Shown one piece after another: positions 12,201-22,852 of a stretch of 64,000 bases of DNA. Source of the DNA: Acanthopleura granulata. Lineage: Eukaryota; Mollusca; Polyplacophora; Chitonida; Chitonidae. Within the stretch, counting starts at the first letter, position 1. Each line of letters begins with the position of its first letter. The DNA is taken from positions 38,777,868 to 38,841,867 of the forward strand of contig JABBOT010000002.1 of the NCBI GenBank assembly GCA_016165875.1, read 5' to 3'. The notes below the pieces were generated by a model that was not told the origin of the DNA, searched no databases, and was given only the letters and a program-made list of their open reading frames with translations. The position numbers and the translations under genes are program-made.

Positions 12201-14003
12201 ATAATGTCACTCCGCCTTTGTAAAGTGCCCCGTTTCTTTTTGTCGCGGGGGTGGGGGACAAGCAGTAGCTGCCCTCAATTTTGTGATAACTTTCAGCAGA
12301 GTTTTGGTTTCATTCACGTCCGCATGCTCTGTACACACACTAAACATGCTTTATCAACATTGACAGCCTGGTTTAATAGGCTCCCTAAACAAGGTCAGAT
12401 GTGTTCCCCAGGGCTACTGATCCTCAGGTAAATACCATCTGTTGATTGCTGCAGAGGCTAACGACAGGTGTAAATATCTTCTCCGAGAGGATGTACCTTG
12501 TCTTACAGACGGATAACAAAGATTATATCTACTGCCCTATACAAGCCTAAGTGTTTCATCGTCAGTATTTACCATCAGCCTGATTGCGACTGATGTACAC
12601 AAATCACTGTGTCTTGGTATCTTCAGTAATGTCTGAAGGAATGGTCCTGTTATTCAGTGATGATTTATTTCTTCTGTTTAGTCTGTTATTTCAGGTGAAT
12701 CAGAAGTACGTGCACATTACTATCATTGCCATGCCTTCACAGAACAAGTTCTGGGCAGAATATTTCTTTTTGCCACTGTGCACTGTCCACCTGCTTGGAG
12801 CAACAATAACCACCAATCTCAAAAGGTTTTCACAAAAACTGTATGCACATCACCTAGAGAAGAATCTGTATTGTATACGAACTTTTCAAGAAGAGGGCTC
12901 TAGAGAGTGTTGCTTTGGAAATGGATGCACCACTTCATGGTGTCTTGCTTATACGGACCTTGCACGATTAGAGATCCTACCTGTTACTCCTGAAAGTTTA
13001 CATTTCATGCCATTACACTGGGAATGTCCAGTAATCCACATTAGTAAAATACATTGTTTCACCGTTTTCCAATTTTTTGTATACATTTGTTGCATATTTA
13101 TAATGTATTATTTATTGTTTGTATTCCCTTTAGAATTGTTTCTTTTGTGTGTGTGGATTCATTGTAAATGTAAAAATAAATTTTTAAGGTATTTCAACAT
13201 AAGATTTGATAAACAAATAATATATTTCTTTATGATGTTCATTTGTAGATCGACCCCTTCCTGATTATGTCTTACCAGCCTATTACTTTAGGGATGATGT
13301 AGTTGACTATGACCTTTTCCAAGAGTCGGAACAAAGCTTCCCCAAAAGTGGGAATGGCACTGAAGAGGTGTGCAAGAAGAGTGAACCCAGTCGTGGGGAG
13401 AACAAGCAGAATGAAGCCACTGCAAGCCCCACTGATGCTTCAGTCAAGCAGCATCAAGAGCTGATCAGGCGTGGTGAGGGTGAATATTTGGGAGCTGTAA
13501 ACAGAGAGGAAGAGACTGTGACCAAGCTGGATGGGGCTATACTGGATTCAAATAAAGCAATGCGGGAACAGAATAAGACAATGCTGGGACACGAAGAGAC
13601 AATGCCAGAGAACAGTGAATCAATTACGGAGCAGAATGAGGCATTGTTGGATAACAATGATGTTGTGCTGGAACAAAATGGGACAGTGTTGAAGCCAAAT
13701 GAAACAGTGCTAAAGCAAACTACCAGATATAACACTGGTGAAAGTGGAGATGGAGATAAAAAAAGAAACCATGAAACAGGAAGCGGAGAAAGAGATTGTC
13801 CGAATCAGAATCATGAAGCAGCAAGTCCGGTGACTGATGCCAGTGGACTTGAGGATGACAGTCTCAGCGATGATGAAGAGCTGGTCAGATCTGTGCTGGA
13901 GGCAGAAGAGGAAATCCAGAACACAAATTTGTGGGAAGGGGACGACACAGAAATAACAGATTCGGAATTAGTGGATGCTTTTCAAATGTTTGTACCACCA
14001 TAA
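9107..14003 (+). CDS. PRIMPOL: PrimPol, primase/DNA-directed polymerase, 3' half of gene (4 exons)
   Basis: Join of 9107-9210, 9969-10164, 10668-10750 and 13249-14003. PrimPol is an AEP-family primase-polymerase of nucleus and mitochondria that re-primes DNA synthesis past lesions and stalled forks. The visible part encodes about 378 residues. It starts with the conserved stretch before the zinc element (KLKILTFE, then SPYPEIDDF and ELLVYDI). The zinc element follows, with C-x6-H and C-x4-C pairs (RWCDNVQRPH and QKCYDPEC), and then a long acidic tail with motifs like the RPA-binding region of vertebrate PrimPol. All junctions are GT-AG and the split codons close in frame. The catalytic DxE motif and start codon are not in the window. 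The tail is longer than I recall for human PrimPol (total about 560 aa), owing to a repeat insertion. Family assignment is from remembered homology, not a search. Confidence 0.93.
9969..10164 (+). CDS. PRIMPOL: PRIMPOL exon with first half of zinc element
   Basis: The acceptor is cgtttcag at 9968 and the donor is gtgtgt at 10165. The exon has 196 nt: GC, 64 codons, and trailing AT. It encodes LLEGYQKSPYPEIDDFISG and continues through RHWTYFSQGELLVYDIAYY to RWCDNVQRPHKSNNI. This is the best-conserved PrimPol block in the window. The Cys and His spaced by six residues are the first two zinc ligands (equivalent, by memory, to C419 and H426 of human PrimPol). This element is needed for primase activity but less so for polymerase activity. 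The donor overlaps a GTGTGT run, so use of GT two bases downstream is possible, but only 10165 keeps the codon ATG that restores the reading frame. Confidence 0.95.
10668..10750 (+). CDS. PRIMPOL: PRIMPOL exon with second half of zinc element
   Basis: The acceptor is tatattcag at 10667 and the donor is gtaact at 10751. The leading G completes Met with AT of the previous exon. Then come 27 codons reading FIADLLQGVYYQKCYDPEC RSQNYKSP, and a trailing G. The two Cys in QKCYDPEC are the last two zinc ligands. The spacing from the exon-2 His to the first of these Cys (19 residues between them) equals the vertebrate arrangement as I remember it, so all four ligands are intact. Confidence 0.95.
10751..13248 (+). 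other. Last PRIMPOL intron, with an unexplained 226-codon open frame
   Basis: This is a GT-AG intron of about 2.5 kb between the zinc-element exon and the tail exon. An open frame of 226 codons runs at 12584-13264 on the + strand, but in a different frame from the next exon, with mixed polar and strongly hydrophobic segments. I recognise no domain in it. The rest shows AT-rich and short C-rich tracts only. Confidence 0.6.
13249..14003 (+). CDS. PRIMPOL: PRIMPOL terminal coding exon: acidic C-terminal tail
   Basis: The acceptor is tcatttgtag at 13248. The AT completes Asp with the preceding G, followed by 250 codons and TAA. The exon opens with RPLPDYVLPAYYFRDD, matching the PLP-containing segment after the zinc element. 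It continues as a low-complexity hydrophilic linker and ends in two acidic amphipathic stretches (SDDEELVRSVLEAEEEI and DTEITDSELVDAFQMF). These resemble in character and position the two RPA70-binding motifs of vertebrate PrimPol. Nine heptapeptide repeats lie in the linker (13536-13724). An open frame from 13368 begins with a GTG and is only part of this exon; the upstream 39 codons are in frame and open. Confidence 0.93.
13536..13724 (+). repeat. In-frame 21-bp / heptapeptide repeat in PrimPol tail (9 copies)
   Basis: Nine consecutive 7-residue units can be read: AILDSNK, AMREQNK, TMLGHEE, TMPENSE, SITEQNE, ALLDNND, VVLEQNG, TVLKPNE, TVLKQTT. The loose consensus is x-(hydrophobic)-L/x-x-(E/D/P)-N-(E/K), with no indel between units. 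The DNA has drifted (units are clearly not identical), so this is an older expansion kept in frame. I know of no such repeat in vertebrate PrimPol. It sits between the zinc element and the acidic terminal motifs, where it would lengthen a linker. Confidence 0.8.
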
Positions 14004-14388
14004 TGTGTGTTTCCTGATTCAGTTTTTAGTTAAGCTTGTTATAGGATATTTTCATTTTTAACCAGATGTTGATTGTTATGGTTGATTTTGTGGAGATTTG
14101 TTATCAGAATAGTGCATGAACAGGAAGCTAGCAGATTTTTTCAATCAAAGGATTGTCAAAAACGATTTTTATTTTAACTGTGTTGTTGATTGTTATGCTT
14201 GATGTTAAGGATATTTTTTACCAAAATTTTGCAGATTTTTGTAATGTGTTGTTTTCAGGTCAAAGAATCATCAGAAAGACATGTTAACCTGCACTGATTA
14301 CTAAAAATTATATTGCAAGAATAAGTTTGGTGGATTTCTGATATATTCATGGTCATAAATATGATTTAAGTTTACATGTGTATTTTAG

Positions 14389-14422
14389 GTGCGGCATAAA
14401 ACACCAATTAAATAAATAAATA
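14389..14422 (+). mobile_element. SINE 3' tail remnant downstream of PRIMPOL
   Basis: gtgcggcataaaacaccaat followed by taaataaataaat matches the 3' end of the SINE family. No head is recognisable upstream. Confidence 0.55.
14411..14420 (+). promoter_or_regulatory. Candidate PRIMPOL polyadenylation signals, SINE-tail-derived
   Basis: Overlapping AATAAA hexamers lie about 408 bp after the PRIMPOL stop codon. They are inside a SINE 3' remnant (gtgcggcataaaacaccaatta followed by aata repeats, about 14389-14422). I saw no earlier perfect AATAAA after the stop. Another AATAAA occurs at about 15220. Use of either is inference. Confidence 0.3.
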
Positions 14423-15565
14423 TTTTACTTGTGTTAAACAGTAGTTGTGGAACAAAATTCTATGGAAATAATGTTTATTTGGTCAAATATGAAGCACTGA
14501 TATTACTCAGGGTTGTTGTAAGGTAGAATCACAGAGTTGGGAAAGATTTTGGTTTTACGGTTTGACATCAAAGTAATACCCATTTCACTGGTTAAAGCAC
14601 AAATTCTCTTCTATAAATTTCTGGAATTTAATGTACCTGTTATTTATTTAGTTAATTTTCTGGTCTATTTACTGCATTGGGTCTTGTATATCTGATGACT
14701 GTGCTCTGTTGTTACCTGCACCTTGCCCATGACTGACAGCACGTTCACACTAGCTCCCCAATTGAATTGCCACAGGTAAAATGACAATGAAGTAATTGTG
14801 AGATAACCTGACACCAAATCTCTCGGGGGGTGTGCCTGACTGCCTGACAACTAGAGCAGTCTACATCCTCTGTAGATCAGCAGGTATGTTGCATCCAATC
14901 AAAAATCTGCTCCCATTGTTATCTCCATAAAGGTCAAGGTGACCTTTGTGTTCTGTCACATTTGTGGATGCCAATTTGTCTGATGCTCACTGTGATTATG
15001 TGCTCAACCATTCAAGTGTGCCCTGGGGGTTACTCTTCAGGCAATTACGCCCTCATAGCCTTCACCTGCCAGTCCCAGCCACCCCTTTAGAATATATATG
15101 TATGTGTGTAGCTTTGATAGCATTGATACAAGTGGAAAAGTCAGTTAAAACCATCAGAAATTATTAAGGGTTGAAAACTACTAGAGTTGGCTGGACTCTA
15201 ATTATTTTTTGTATATTTCTCAATAAACACAGCCATTTGGTCTTTATGCAAAATATGTAATATATAATGATGAATATTTGGTAATTTGGCTTATCACATC
15301 AGATCAAAGGCTTAATAATATTTTTCGTTTGAAAACACTTCTCAGAAAATATATTTAAAAGCTCATTCACCCAATCATTTGACTTCATGTGTACCACCAT
15401 AAATTCCAAAGTTTTCACTTAATGCAGGAAATGATTTGAAAAGTGAAATATATATATATATATATATGTGTGAATTAAAAGTATAAAAGTAACTGAGATA
15501 CCTGTGTACAAAAATTCAGTCACTATGAATTGTGGAATGTGTACCAACATAATACTGTCATATAA

Positions 15566-15616
15566 GTGAAATATTCTTGAGTACGGCGTAAGACACCAAT
15601 TATATAAACAAATAAG
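15566..15616 (+). mobile_element. SINE 3' tail remnant
   Basis: aagtgaaatattcttgagta then cggcgtaagacaccaatta and (aaat)-like tail match the SINE 3' end closely. Only about 50 bp are present. Confidence 0.65.
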
Positions 15617-16229
15617 TGTCTCTTTTTTTTGGGGGGGGGGTGAAATATGCACAAGATTAGAGAAATTCCTTGTGCTGGGTAATGGCATACAGGTCTGGAT
15701 GATCATTACTGATCAACATGTGAGACAAGATGCAGTGGTTTTTGTACACATTAATCCTTGACATTGTCATATATTGGTGTGGCCTAAATTTCCATTCCTG
15801 GTGAAGTTAATAATTTTGACTCATTGTGAAAGTTTATTATGTTCATTTTTTTCAGAGAAAGATATTTTAAGGATTGTTTGAAAGGTAGGATACTACCTTA
15901 TGGAAAAAATGGAAATTTCATTACCTAAAGTAATATTTTCTGACCTTTATTTACCTAGATGTCATTTGCCTATAAAATGGAATATTGTGGGGCCAAAATG
16001 TAGGGCAAATACAATTATCGATGACATCATTTAAACAAATCGATAGACACCTGTTTCAAACCCTACACTTCAGTTGTGAAACATCCATTTTTTATGTACT
16101 TATCACAAAAAGCCGTGAGAGGTATGAACTGTGTGGAATTAACTTGTGTGGTTGTTGTTTCACTGTTCCCTGTAAGGAAAGAATGTCAGCGGGCAGGATT
16201 ACATTTACCGGTATATACACGTGTAACAT

Positions 16230-16678
16230 GGACGTGTTTGAGTACACACCTGAGTCAGGTTGTGACTGAGGTGGGAATGACGCTGGCCTTTCATCCGTCA
16301 GACACGCGAGGTGCTGGTTCATTGCCCGCTTCGCCTGTTCTCACTTCCAACCTTCGCCTTTCTCAATTCCAGTCCCCATTGTTCTAGCCTGTGGCATTCA
16401 TATGTCCATGTAGAGAACGTTGCGTTAGGTCCATTGAAGATCGTTTTGCCTTCCACAGGGTGATACGACCTGCAGCTTGAGCTCACTCAATCATGCTGCT
16501 AGCTTTCTGTGCGAAAGTCTGTCAGTAAGACGCCAAAGGCTGGTAGATTACTTCATGCAGGCATTCCTGATTGTCTACTCTTAAGATTGACAGCTGTTGT
16601 ATATTATACATGTAAGTGGAATTTCTTTAGTACAACCTTGAATCCTACTCAAATAAAATAAATTAAAAAAAAAAAAAT
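16230..16678 (+). mobile_element. Candidate second SINE type (different head, similar tail)
   Basis: A segment with a box-B-like ggttcattgccc near 16315 ends in taagtggaatttctttagta, caaccttgaatcctactca, then aaataaaataaatt and an A run (16664-16677). The last ~60 bp resemble the tail of the main SINE family (taagtgaaatattcttgagta, aaacaccaatca, aaataaat), but the body is different. I see no clear target duplication. The start coordinate is approximate. Confidence 0.45.
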
Positions 16679-19279
16679 TAGATACGTGCTGGATAAGTCC
16701 TTGCGATCTTAATGTACATTACGATAATGTAGGTCTATACATTGTGATGTATACCTTTGCTGGAAACGGCGAAAGATTTGAAAGCATGTGGCACGCGGAA
16801 ATACCTCTTATTTATAAGAGTACATAGGGGTCAAAGGTAATGCAAGGTCATCAGCTGTTGTCAGTATTCGAAGTTATGCTGCGTTAATTATAACCTAGAC
16901 AAGTTGAGCCGCATACTGTGGTCAGCTATAGGACTTGTATTACCCCAGACTTGGAGGTTGGGTGCTGGGTTGTATGGCGAACAGGCTTCCACATTATACC
17001 GTAACAAGCACACGAAGAAACCATGTTTTACCTGGCCCTGTTTAAAAAACAATCCCGGACCAAGAAGTAGCGAAGATGTCCGCGTTGAGTTGTTTATTGG
17101 GAATGAAGTTAATTAGAGAAGAAATAGAGACAAGGATCAGTTTTGTGTGCTTTTTTGTTTTTCAACATAATTGTATGAATGTTTTCATAGGTCATTTATG
17201 TTGTATTTTCAGTCAGTCAGCATATGATTGTCCATCGTCGTCATTGTATGTCTTCCATCAACATATGTCCTCGAGCCCTAGCATGATTCATTTCTTGAAA
17301 AAGGGACGATGAAGTTTGAAACGGACTCAACTTCACGTACTCTGCCAATTTGGTGTCGATTTTTAGTTGAGTTATACGTGTATAAGTGAAGAAAATCTTT
17401 TAGGGTTGTGTATATATAGTTATGTGTAGGTACACACCTATTTACACCCTGTTGGTTAACAATATGATCGCTATTCGTATGTTTTGGTTTACGATATGAA
17501 GAATGTCCTTATAATAGATCCTTCAGTTTGTAATAAGTTACAGATTAAAGTTTTAACGTTTACATTGTGATTGTATACACATTCTGCATATGTATGGCTT
17601 TTATTTAAATGTTCTGAAGGCTTGTTGTAGAGATCGTAAATGCCCGTCATGATGACAAAAAATTTGTTTTGTATATCGTTTACCAAGATGTGAACTGTAC
17701 TTGTACAATGCATCAGTGCATATCGACTTTAACTGAGCATTTTTAAGTCTTTTTCCCAGTGTTTTTTTCTTTGGGCAGGAGGGATTTTTTTGTATGTAGC
17801 CTTACCTCGGTACATGTGCTCTAAGCTATTGTTATTGTGTTTACCTGTGTATGTACAGTGGTGGTTTTGTTCCCCTGACCACCGAGCGGAAATTCGTGAA
17901 CAGTGACCTGTACAATACAGATCTAATGAGCACACCCTGCCTTCTACCACTCTCTCTTTACACTCCTGTGTCAGTACGATGTCGCCTCTTTGTGAACTGT
18001 ACGACACCAGTCAATCTGTGCCTTGAGATATCAGGTAGTGCGCCCAATCCCAGGGATCCACTTTTGTAACTCGCCCGAGTCAGTTGGTTAAAGTGGAGTT
18101 TTTTATAACCAGACTTCCCGACATGCCCTTTTTTTTTTTTTTTGGAATTTCAGTACATAATGTCCTGTGTCTTTTGTATTCAGCTCTTGATTTTCGGGTA
18201 CAATCGCCACAACCAGGCTCACCGTTACGTAGTCAGTTATGGTCTGTTCCAATGCATATGTACGATGAAACATATATCCTCCTCTTCACGATCTACGTAC
18301 TGCTTTTATAACTTGTTTGTCCTCACAAAGAAATGAATTACACCCATGCACAAAATGATGTTCGTGTAATTTAAAGCATGGACGTATTCTTGGTCGGTTT
18401 TCATTTACTTTATTCGATAAATACTGTGGCCCTAAATTATCTGTTGGCTTCCACCCTTTAATTTTTGTTGCCCGGTTTGGGGGTCGGACGCGTCTGGACC
18501 AAAATTTGTCTGGTCACTGATGATCACTTTATGAGGGTCGAATGGACCAAATCCTCGAGTCAATATTCAAGAATATTCAGGGATGAGAAGTTTCAGCTAA
18601 TCAGCCGATTTTAATGGAAAGTTTAGTTTTCAAAACATCTATCTAATCTAAACCTAAATAGCCAAAACTGATAGTTTTACTGGTGGGGGTCAGCTAGTAG
18701 TAGATATTCCATCTGATCTTGATGGAAAAGATTCTCTTCCTTGAATGTTTCACTCAGTGACAGCAGCCATTGTTAAAGATCGAGTTAGAGCCCGTTGGAA
18801 TTGAACCAGCTGGTGATCCTATGTCTTGAAATCAAACCTCATCACGTAAAATCGACGGCTTTGCCAATCAGGGGTCTGGTATGTGTTTGACCCAAAATTT
18901 CTTTTGTGATTAATCTGCGCATTTTTCTTGAGTTTGAGACTTCTCTTGAATATTTTGAAATGTGGAAGGTAAGATGATATCCCACAGGAGAAATGTCAGT
19001 TTTGGCACCAAAAGTGATCGTTTATGATCTCATTTGTGGACTCATTTGTGGACTCTTTGGGGGCATTGAGAATCCCAAAAGCAATGTTTCTTGACTTATT
19101 TTCCTCTATAAGTACACTTACTGCGGGCGATTTTTTAGCGCAAAAGAACTGTCAAATTCCATGGAAGCCACGAAAGCCTTGTTTGGTGTAGGACCTTGTT
19201 TTGGTGCATGTATGTCAATACCAAAGACGTTTAAACACGAAAGCTTGGATAACCTTTTGTACTAAGATTAGTTCATTTA

Positions 19280-19318
19280 TTGTATTGGCGTTTTACGCCG
19301 GACTCAACAATACGTTGG
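19280..19318 (-). mobile_element. SINE 3' tail remnant, reverse
   Basis: ttggcgttttacgccggact followed by caacaatac is the reverse complement of the gagtacggcgtaaaacgcca-type SINE end. Short remnant beside the 48-bp array. Confidence 0.45.
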
Positions 19319-19375
19319 TTTAGCGGTACTGGTACACGAATGCAAGACACTAACAGAACCCCGAGGTTTATAGGG

Positions 19376-21250
19376 TAGGTATACGAATACCAGACACTTG
19401 GCTAGTCCTTTGGTTCACAGATGCAAATAGTCCTTTGGTCTTAAGATGCAGATTTACGAATGCCACCCGCTTGGATAATCCCTTGGTTCACAAATGCCAG
19501 ACGCACGGACAATTCGTTGCTTCACAAATGTAGGTATACGAAAGCCAGACGCTTGGATAGTTCTTCGGTTCACAGATGCACGTATACGAATGTCACGCGC
19601 TTGGATAGTGCTTTGGTTCACAGATGCACGTATACGAATGTCATATCTTTGGATAGTCCTTTGGTCCACAGATGCACGTATACGCATATCACACGCTTAG
19701 ATAGTCCTTTGATTCACAGATGCACGTATATGGATGTAGGTGCTTGGATAGTCCTTTGGTTCACAAATGGCAGACGCACGGATAATTCTTTGGTTCACAG
19801 ATGCATATACGAATGCCAGACACTTGATTAGACCTTTCATTTACAGATGCAGGTAATCCGTTGGTTCACAAAAGCAGGTAAGCGAACGCCAGAAGCAAGG
19901 ACAGTCCTTTGATTCATGGATGCAGGTATACAAATGCCAGACGCATGGATAGTCCTTTGGCTTACAGATGCAGGCATACGAATTCCAGACGCTTGGATAG
20001 TCCTTTGGTCCACAGATCCAGGTGTACGAATGTCAGATACTTGGATAGTGCCTTGGTTCACAGATGTAGGTATACGGACGTCAGATGCTTGGATAGTCCT
20101 TTGGTTCACAGATGCAGGTATACGATTTGTCAGGCGCTTGGAAAGACCTTTGGCTCACCGATGCACGTATACCATTGTCAGGCGCTTGGATAGACCTTTG
20201 GTTCACAGATGCAGGTATGCGATTGTCAGGCGCTTGGATAGTCCGTTCGTTTACAAATGCCAGACTCACGGATAATCCTTTCGTTCACAAATGCAGGTAT
20301 GCGAATGCTAGACGCTTGGATAGTGCGTTGGTTCATAGATACAAGTATACGAATGCCAGACGCACCGATAGTCCGATGGTTCACAGATTCGGGTATACGA
20401 ATGCCAGACGCTTGGATAGTCCTTTGGTTTACAGATGCAGGTACCGGTGTGCAAATGTCAGACACTTGGATAATCAGTTGGGTTACAAATGTAGTTATAC
20501 GAAAGCCAGACGCACGGATAGTCCTTTGGTTCACAGATGCAGGTATACGAATGCCAGGCGCTTGGATAGTCGTTTTATTTACAGATGCAGGTAGTCCGTA
20601 GGTTCACGAATGCCAGATGCTTGGGTATTCATGGATGTATGTATAGGAATGTCAGACGCAAGGGTAGTCCTTTGGTTCATGGATGCAGGTATATGAATGA
20701 CAGGGGCTTGGAAAGTTCTTTGATTCAGGTATATGAATGCCAGACCCATGGATGGTCCCTTGGTTCACATATGCAGGTATAAAAATGCCAGACGCTTTGT
20801 TAATGTTGGGTCACAAATGTCAGACGCACGGATAGTCCTTTGGTCGACAGATGCCGATATACGAATGCCAGATGCTTGGGTATTCAGGGATGCATGAATA
20901 GGAATGTCCGATGTTTGGATAGTCCTTTGGTTCACAGAAGCAGGTGTACGAAGGTCACACGCTTGAATACTCCCGTGGTTTACATATGCAGGTATCCGAA
21001 TACTAGATGCTTGGATAATCCTTTTTCCTACAGATGGAGGAATACGAATTCCAGACGCTCAGATAGTCCTTTGGTTCACAGAGGCAGATGTACAAATGCC
21101 AGATGCTTGGATGGTCCTTTGGTTAACAGATGCAGGTATACGAATGTCAGATGCTTGGATAGTCCTTTGGTTCACAGATGAAGGTTTACGAATGTCATAT
21201 GTTTGGATAGTCTTTTGATTCACAGATGCAGATATACGAATGCCAGACAG
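19376..21250 (+). repeat. 48-bp tandem array (~1.9 kb, about 40 units) with 34-bp variants
   Basis: The unit is ttggttcacagatgcaggta + tacgaatgccagacgcttgg + atagtcct. Shortened units of about 34 bp lack the ggtatacgaatg-type segment and read ttcacaaatgccagacgcac. Divergence between units is moderate. Because 48 is a multiple of 3, open frames of up to 160 codons appear on both strands and in several frames (peptide motifs such as DAWIVLWFTD, RRLDSPLVHRC). I consider these non-coding. Confidence 0.93.
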
Positions 21251-21794
21251 TATATTCTGTTGGTTAATTTAATCCATGCAGGCTTAAAACACCTTTGACA
21301 TTTTTATCGATTTAGGCTTATATATAGAGTGTCGTCCCTGATTAAATTTAGCTACATGCAGGCTTTCAGGTATGTATGAACAATTTGATATAGCGCCATA
21401 ATTTATCACATACATATATATACTAAATATAATTTGACGTTAATTTACACGTCCAAAGATTACTTTACAGATCTTTGGTGTGATTGAGTCACGCAACTGA
21501 TCCGTGCACATGCAAGCTCAAGTTGTCAGGTGTTTCGAGGAGGTGAAGGGTGGCGGGGAATTTAGGGTATCAGTACATGCGGCTGGCGTGGTGTCCAATT
21601 CTTGGTTGGGCTGTCAGTGGATCAGCGCAGCGTGTTGAGCCCGTCACATGAACTTTACAGCAGGATTATGAACAATTACTGGGTGAAATGCATGCATACA
21701 TCAAGTGTCCCAAAGTCACATTATAATTTATTCGCACTTTATAACGGTACTGTAGATATCTTATCTGCACATGAACAGTATATATACAATCATT

Positions 21795-21800
<6 letters not shown>

Positions 21801-21836
<36 letters not shown>
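21801..21836. repeat. (AT)n microsatellite
   Basis: About 18 AT dinucleotides, nearly pure, between aacta and tcacc. Confidence 0.95.
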
Positions 21837-21840
<4 letters not shown>

Positions 21841-22607
21841 CCCGCTTTGCTAAATTTTAATGACCTGATAATCAGCAATTATTGTCTGGAAATACATCGA
21901 ATGGAGAATTGTGAGTTCGAGTCTCACTCGAGCCAGTATTTGATATATATCTATAATCAATACCTCAGTGGTGCCTAATTGAGAACCTTTTCCGCCTAAA
22001 GTAATTTGGGCCTAATCTGTAATCTATTGTTCATTCCTGGATTTGTGGTGACGAATTTGCTGGCAAAATGGTAACGTACGGCTATTGTAGTCCTTATGTG
22101 TGAGAGACCTGTATGGCCTGTCAGCCTTGGGCCAAAGTGCAAAATGCTACGCATTAGGCCCTATACCAAAATATTTGCGAGATTGACAGTCTTTAAAAAA
22201 TGATTTCAGGTTACCGTAATTATAAAATTTATTTAACTCAGCAAAACATTAAACTTCTCAACAATATGGAAGTGTTGTGACATAGGTACTGCATGCATAA
22301 CTATACTCTTCCATGGATAAGATAATATATCCCAGAGAAGAGAAATATTGTCAGCATCATAATGCGTCGCTTATATAATCACCTATTTCCTCGTAGTTCT
22401 GTCTATTCCGTTCTCCGGTACAACACTCCTTATAGAACAGCCGCGTGCATGAGTCGACAATTAGTATCAAACTTTAGATTTTATGTTATAAATTAAAGTT
22501 AGGTTTTCCCTGGGGCGGTTCTGTGAATGATCTTGCCGCCTACCTCCAGTCACGTATAGCCTACTGTGATTCAGGCCTGCTATATATACACCTTCGCTTG
22601 CACATCA

Positions 22608-22852
22608 CGAGTCGGTTAGCGCGCTATCGCAGCACAATGACCCGAAGCCTCCCACAAGTGCGGTCGCTGTGAGTTCAAGTCCAGCTCATGCTGGCTTCCT
22701 CTCCGGCCGTAAGTGGGAAAGTCTGCCAGCAACCTGCGGATGGTCGTGGGTTTCCCCCGGGATCTCCCCGGTTTCTTCCCACCATAATACTGGCCGCCGT
22801 CTTATAAGTGAAATATTCTTGAGTACGGCGTAAAACAGACAATCAAATCAAA
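22608..22852 (+). mobile_element. tRNA-derived SINE, slightly 5'-truncated
   Basis: Starts at cgagtcggttagcgcgctat (lacking the first ~15 bp of the head), has box B gtgagttcaagtccagctc, the body ggctt cctctccggccgtaagtg, and the end gagtacggcgtaaaacagac. Flanking tgcacatca is found at 22599-22607 and 22853-22861. Very close to the 60478 copy, so relatively young. Confidence 0.88.

Noticed and set aside
20112..20594. 160-codon frame with YTNARRLDSPLVHRC repeats
   Set aside because: Comes from the 48-bp array, with overlapping open frames in other phases and no start or end outside the array.
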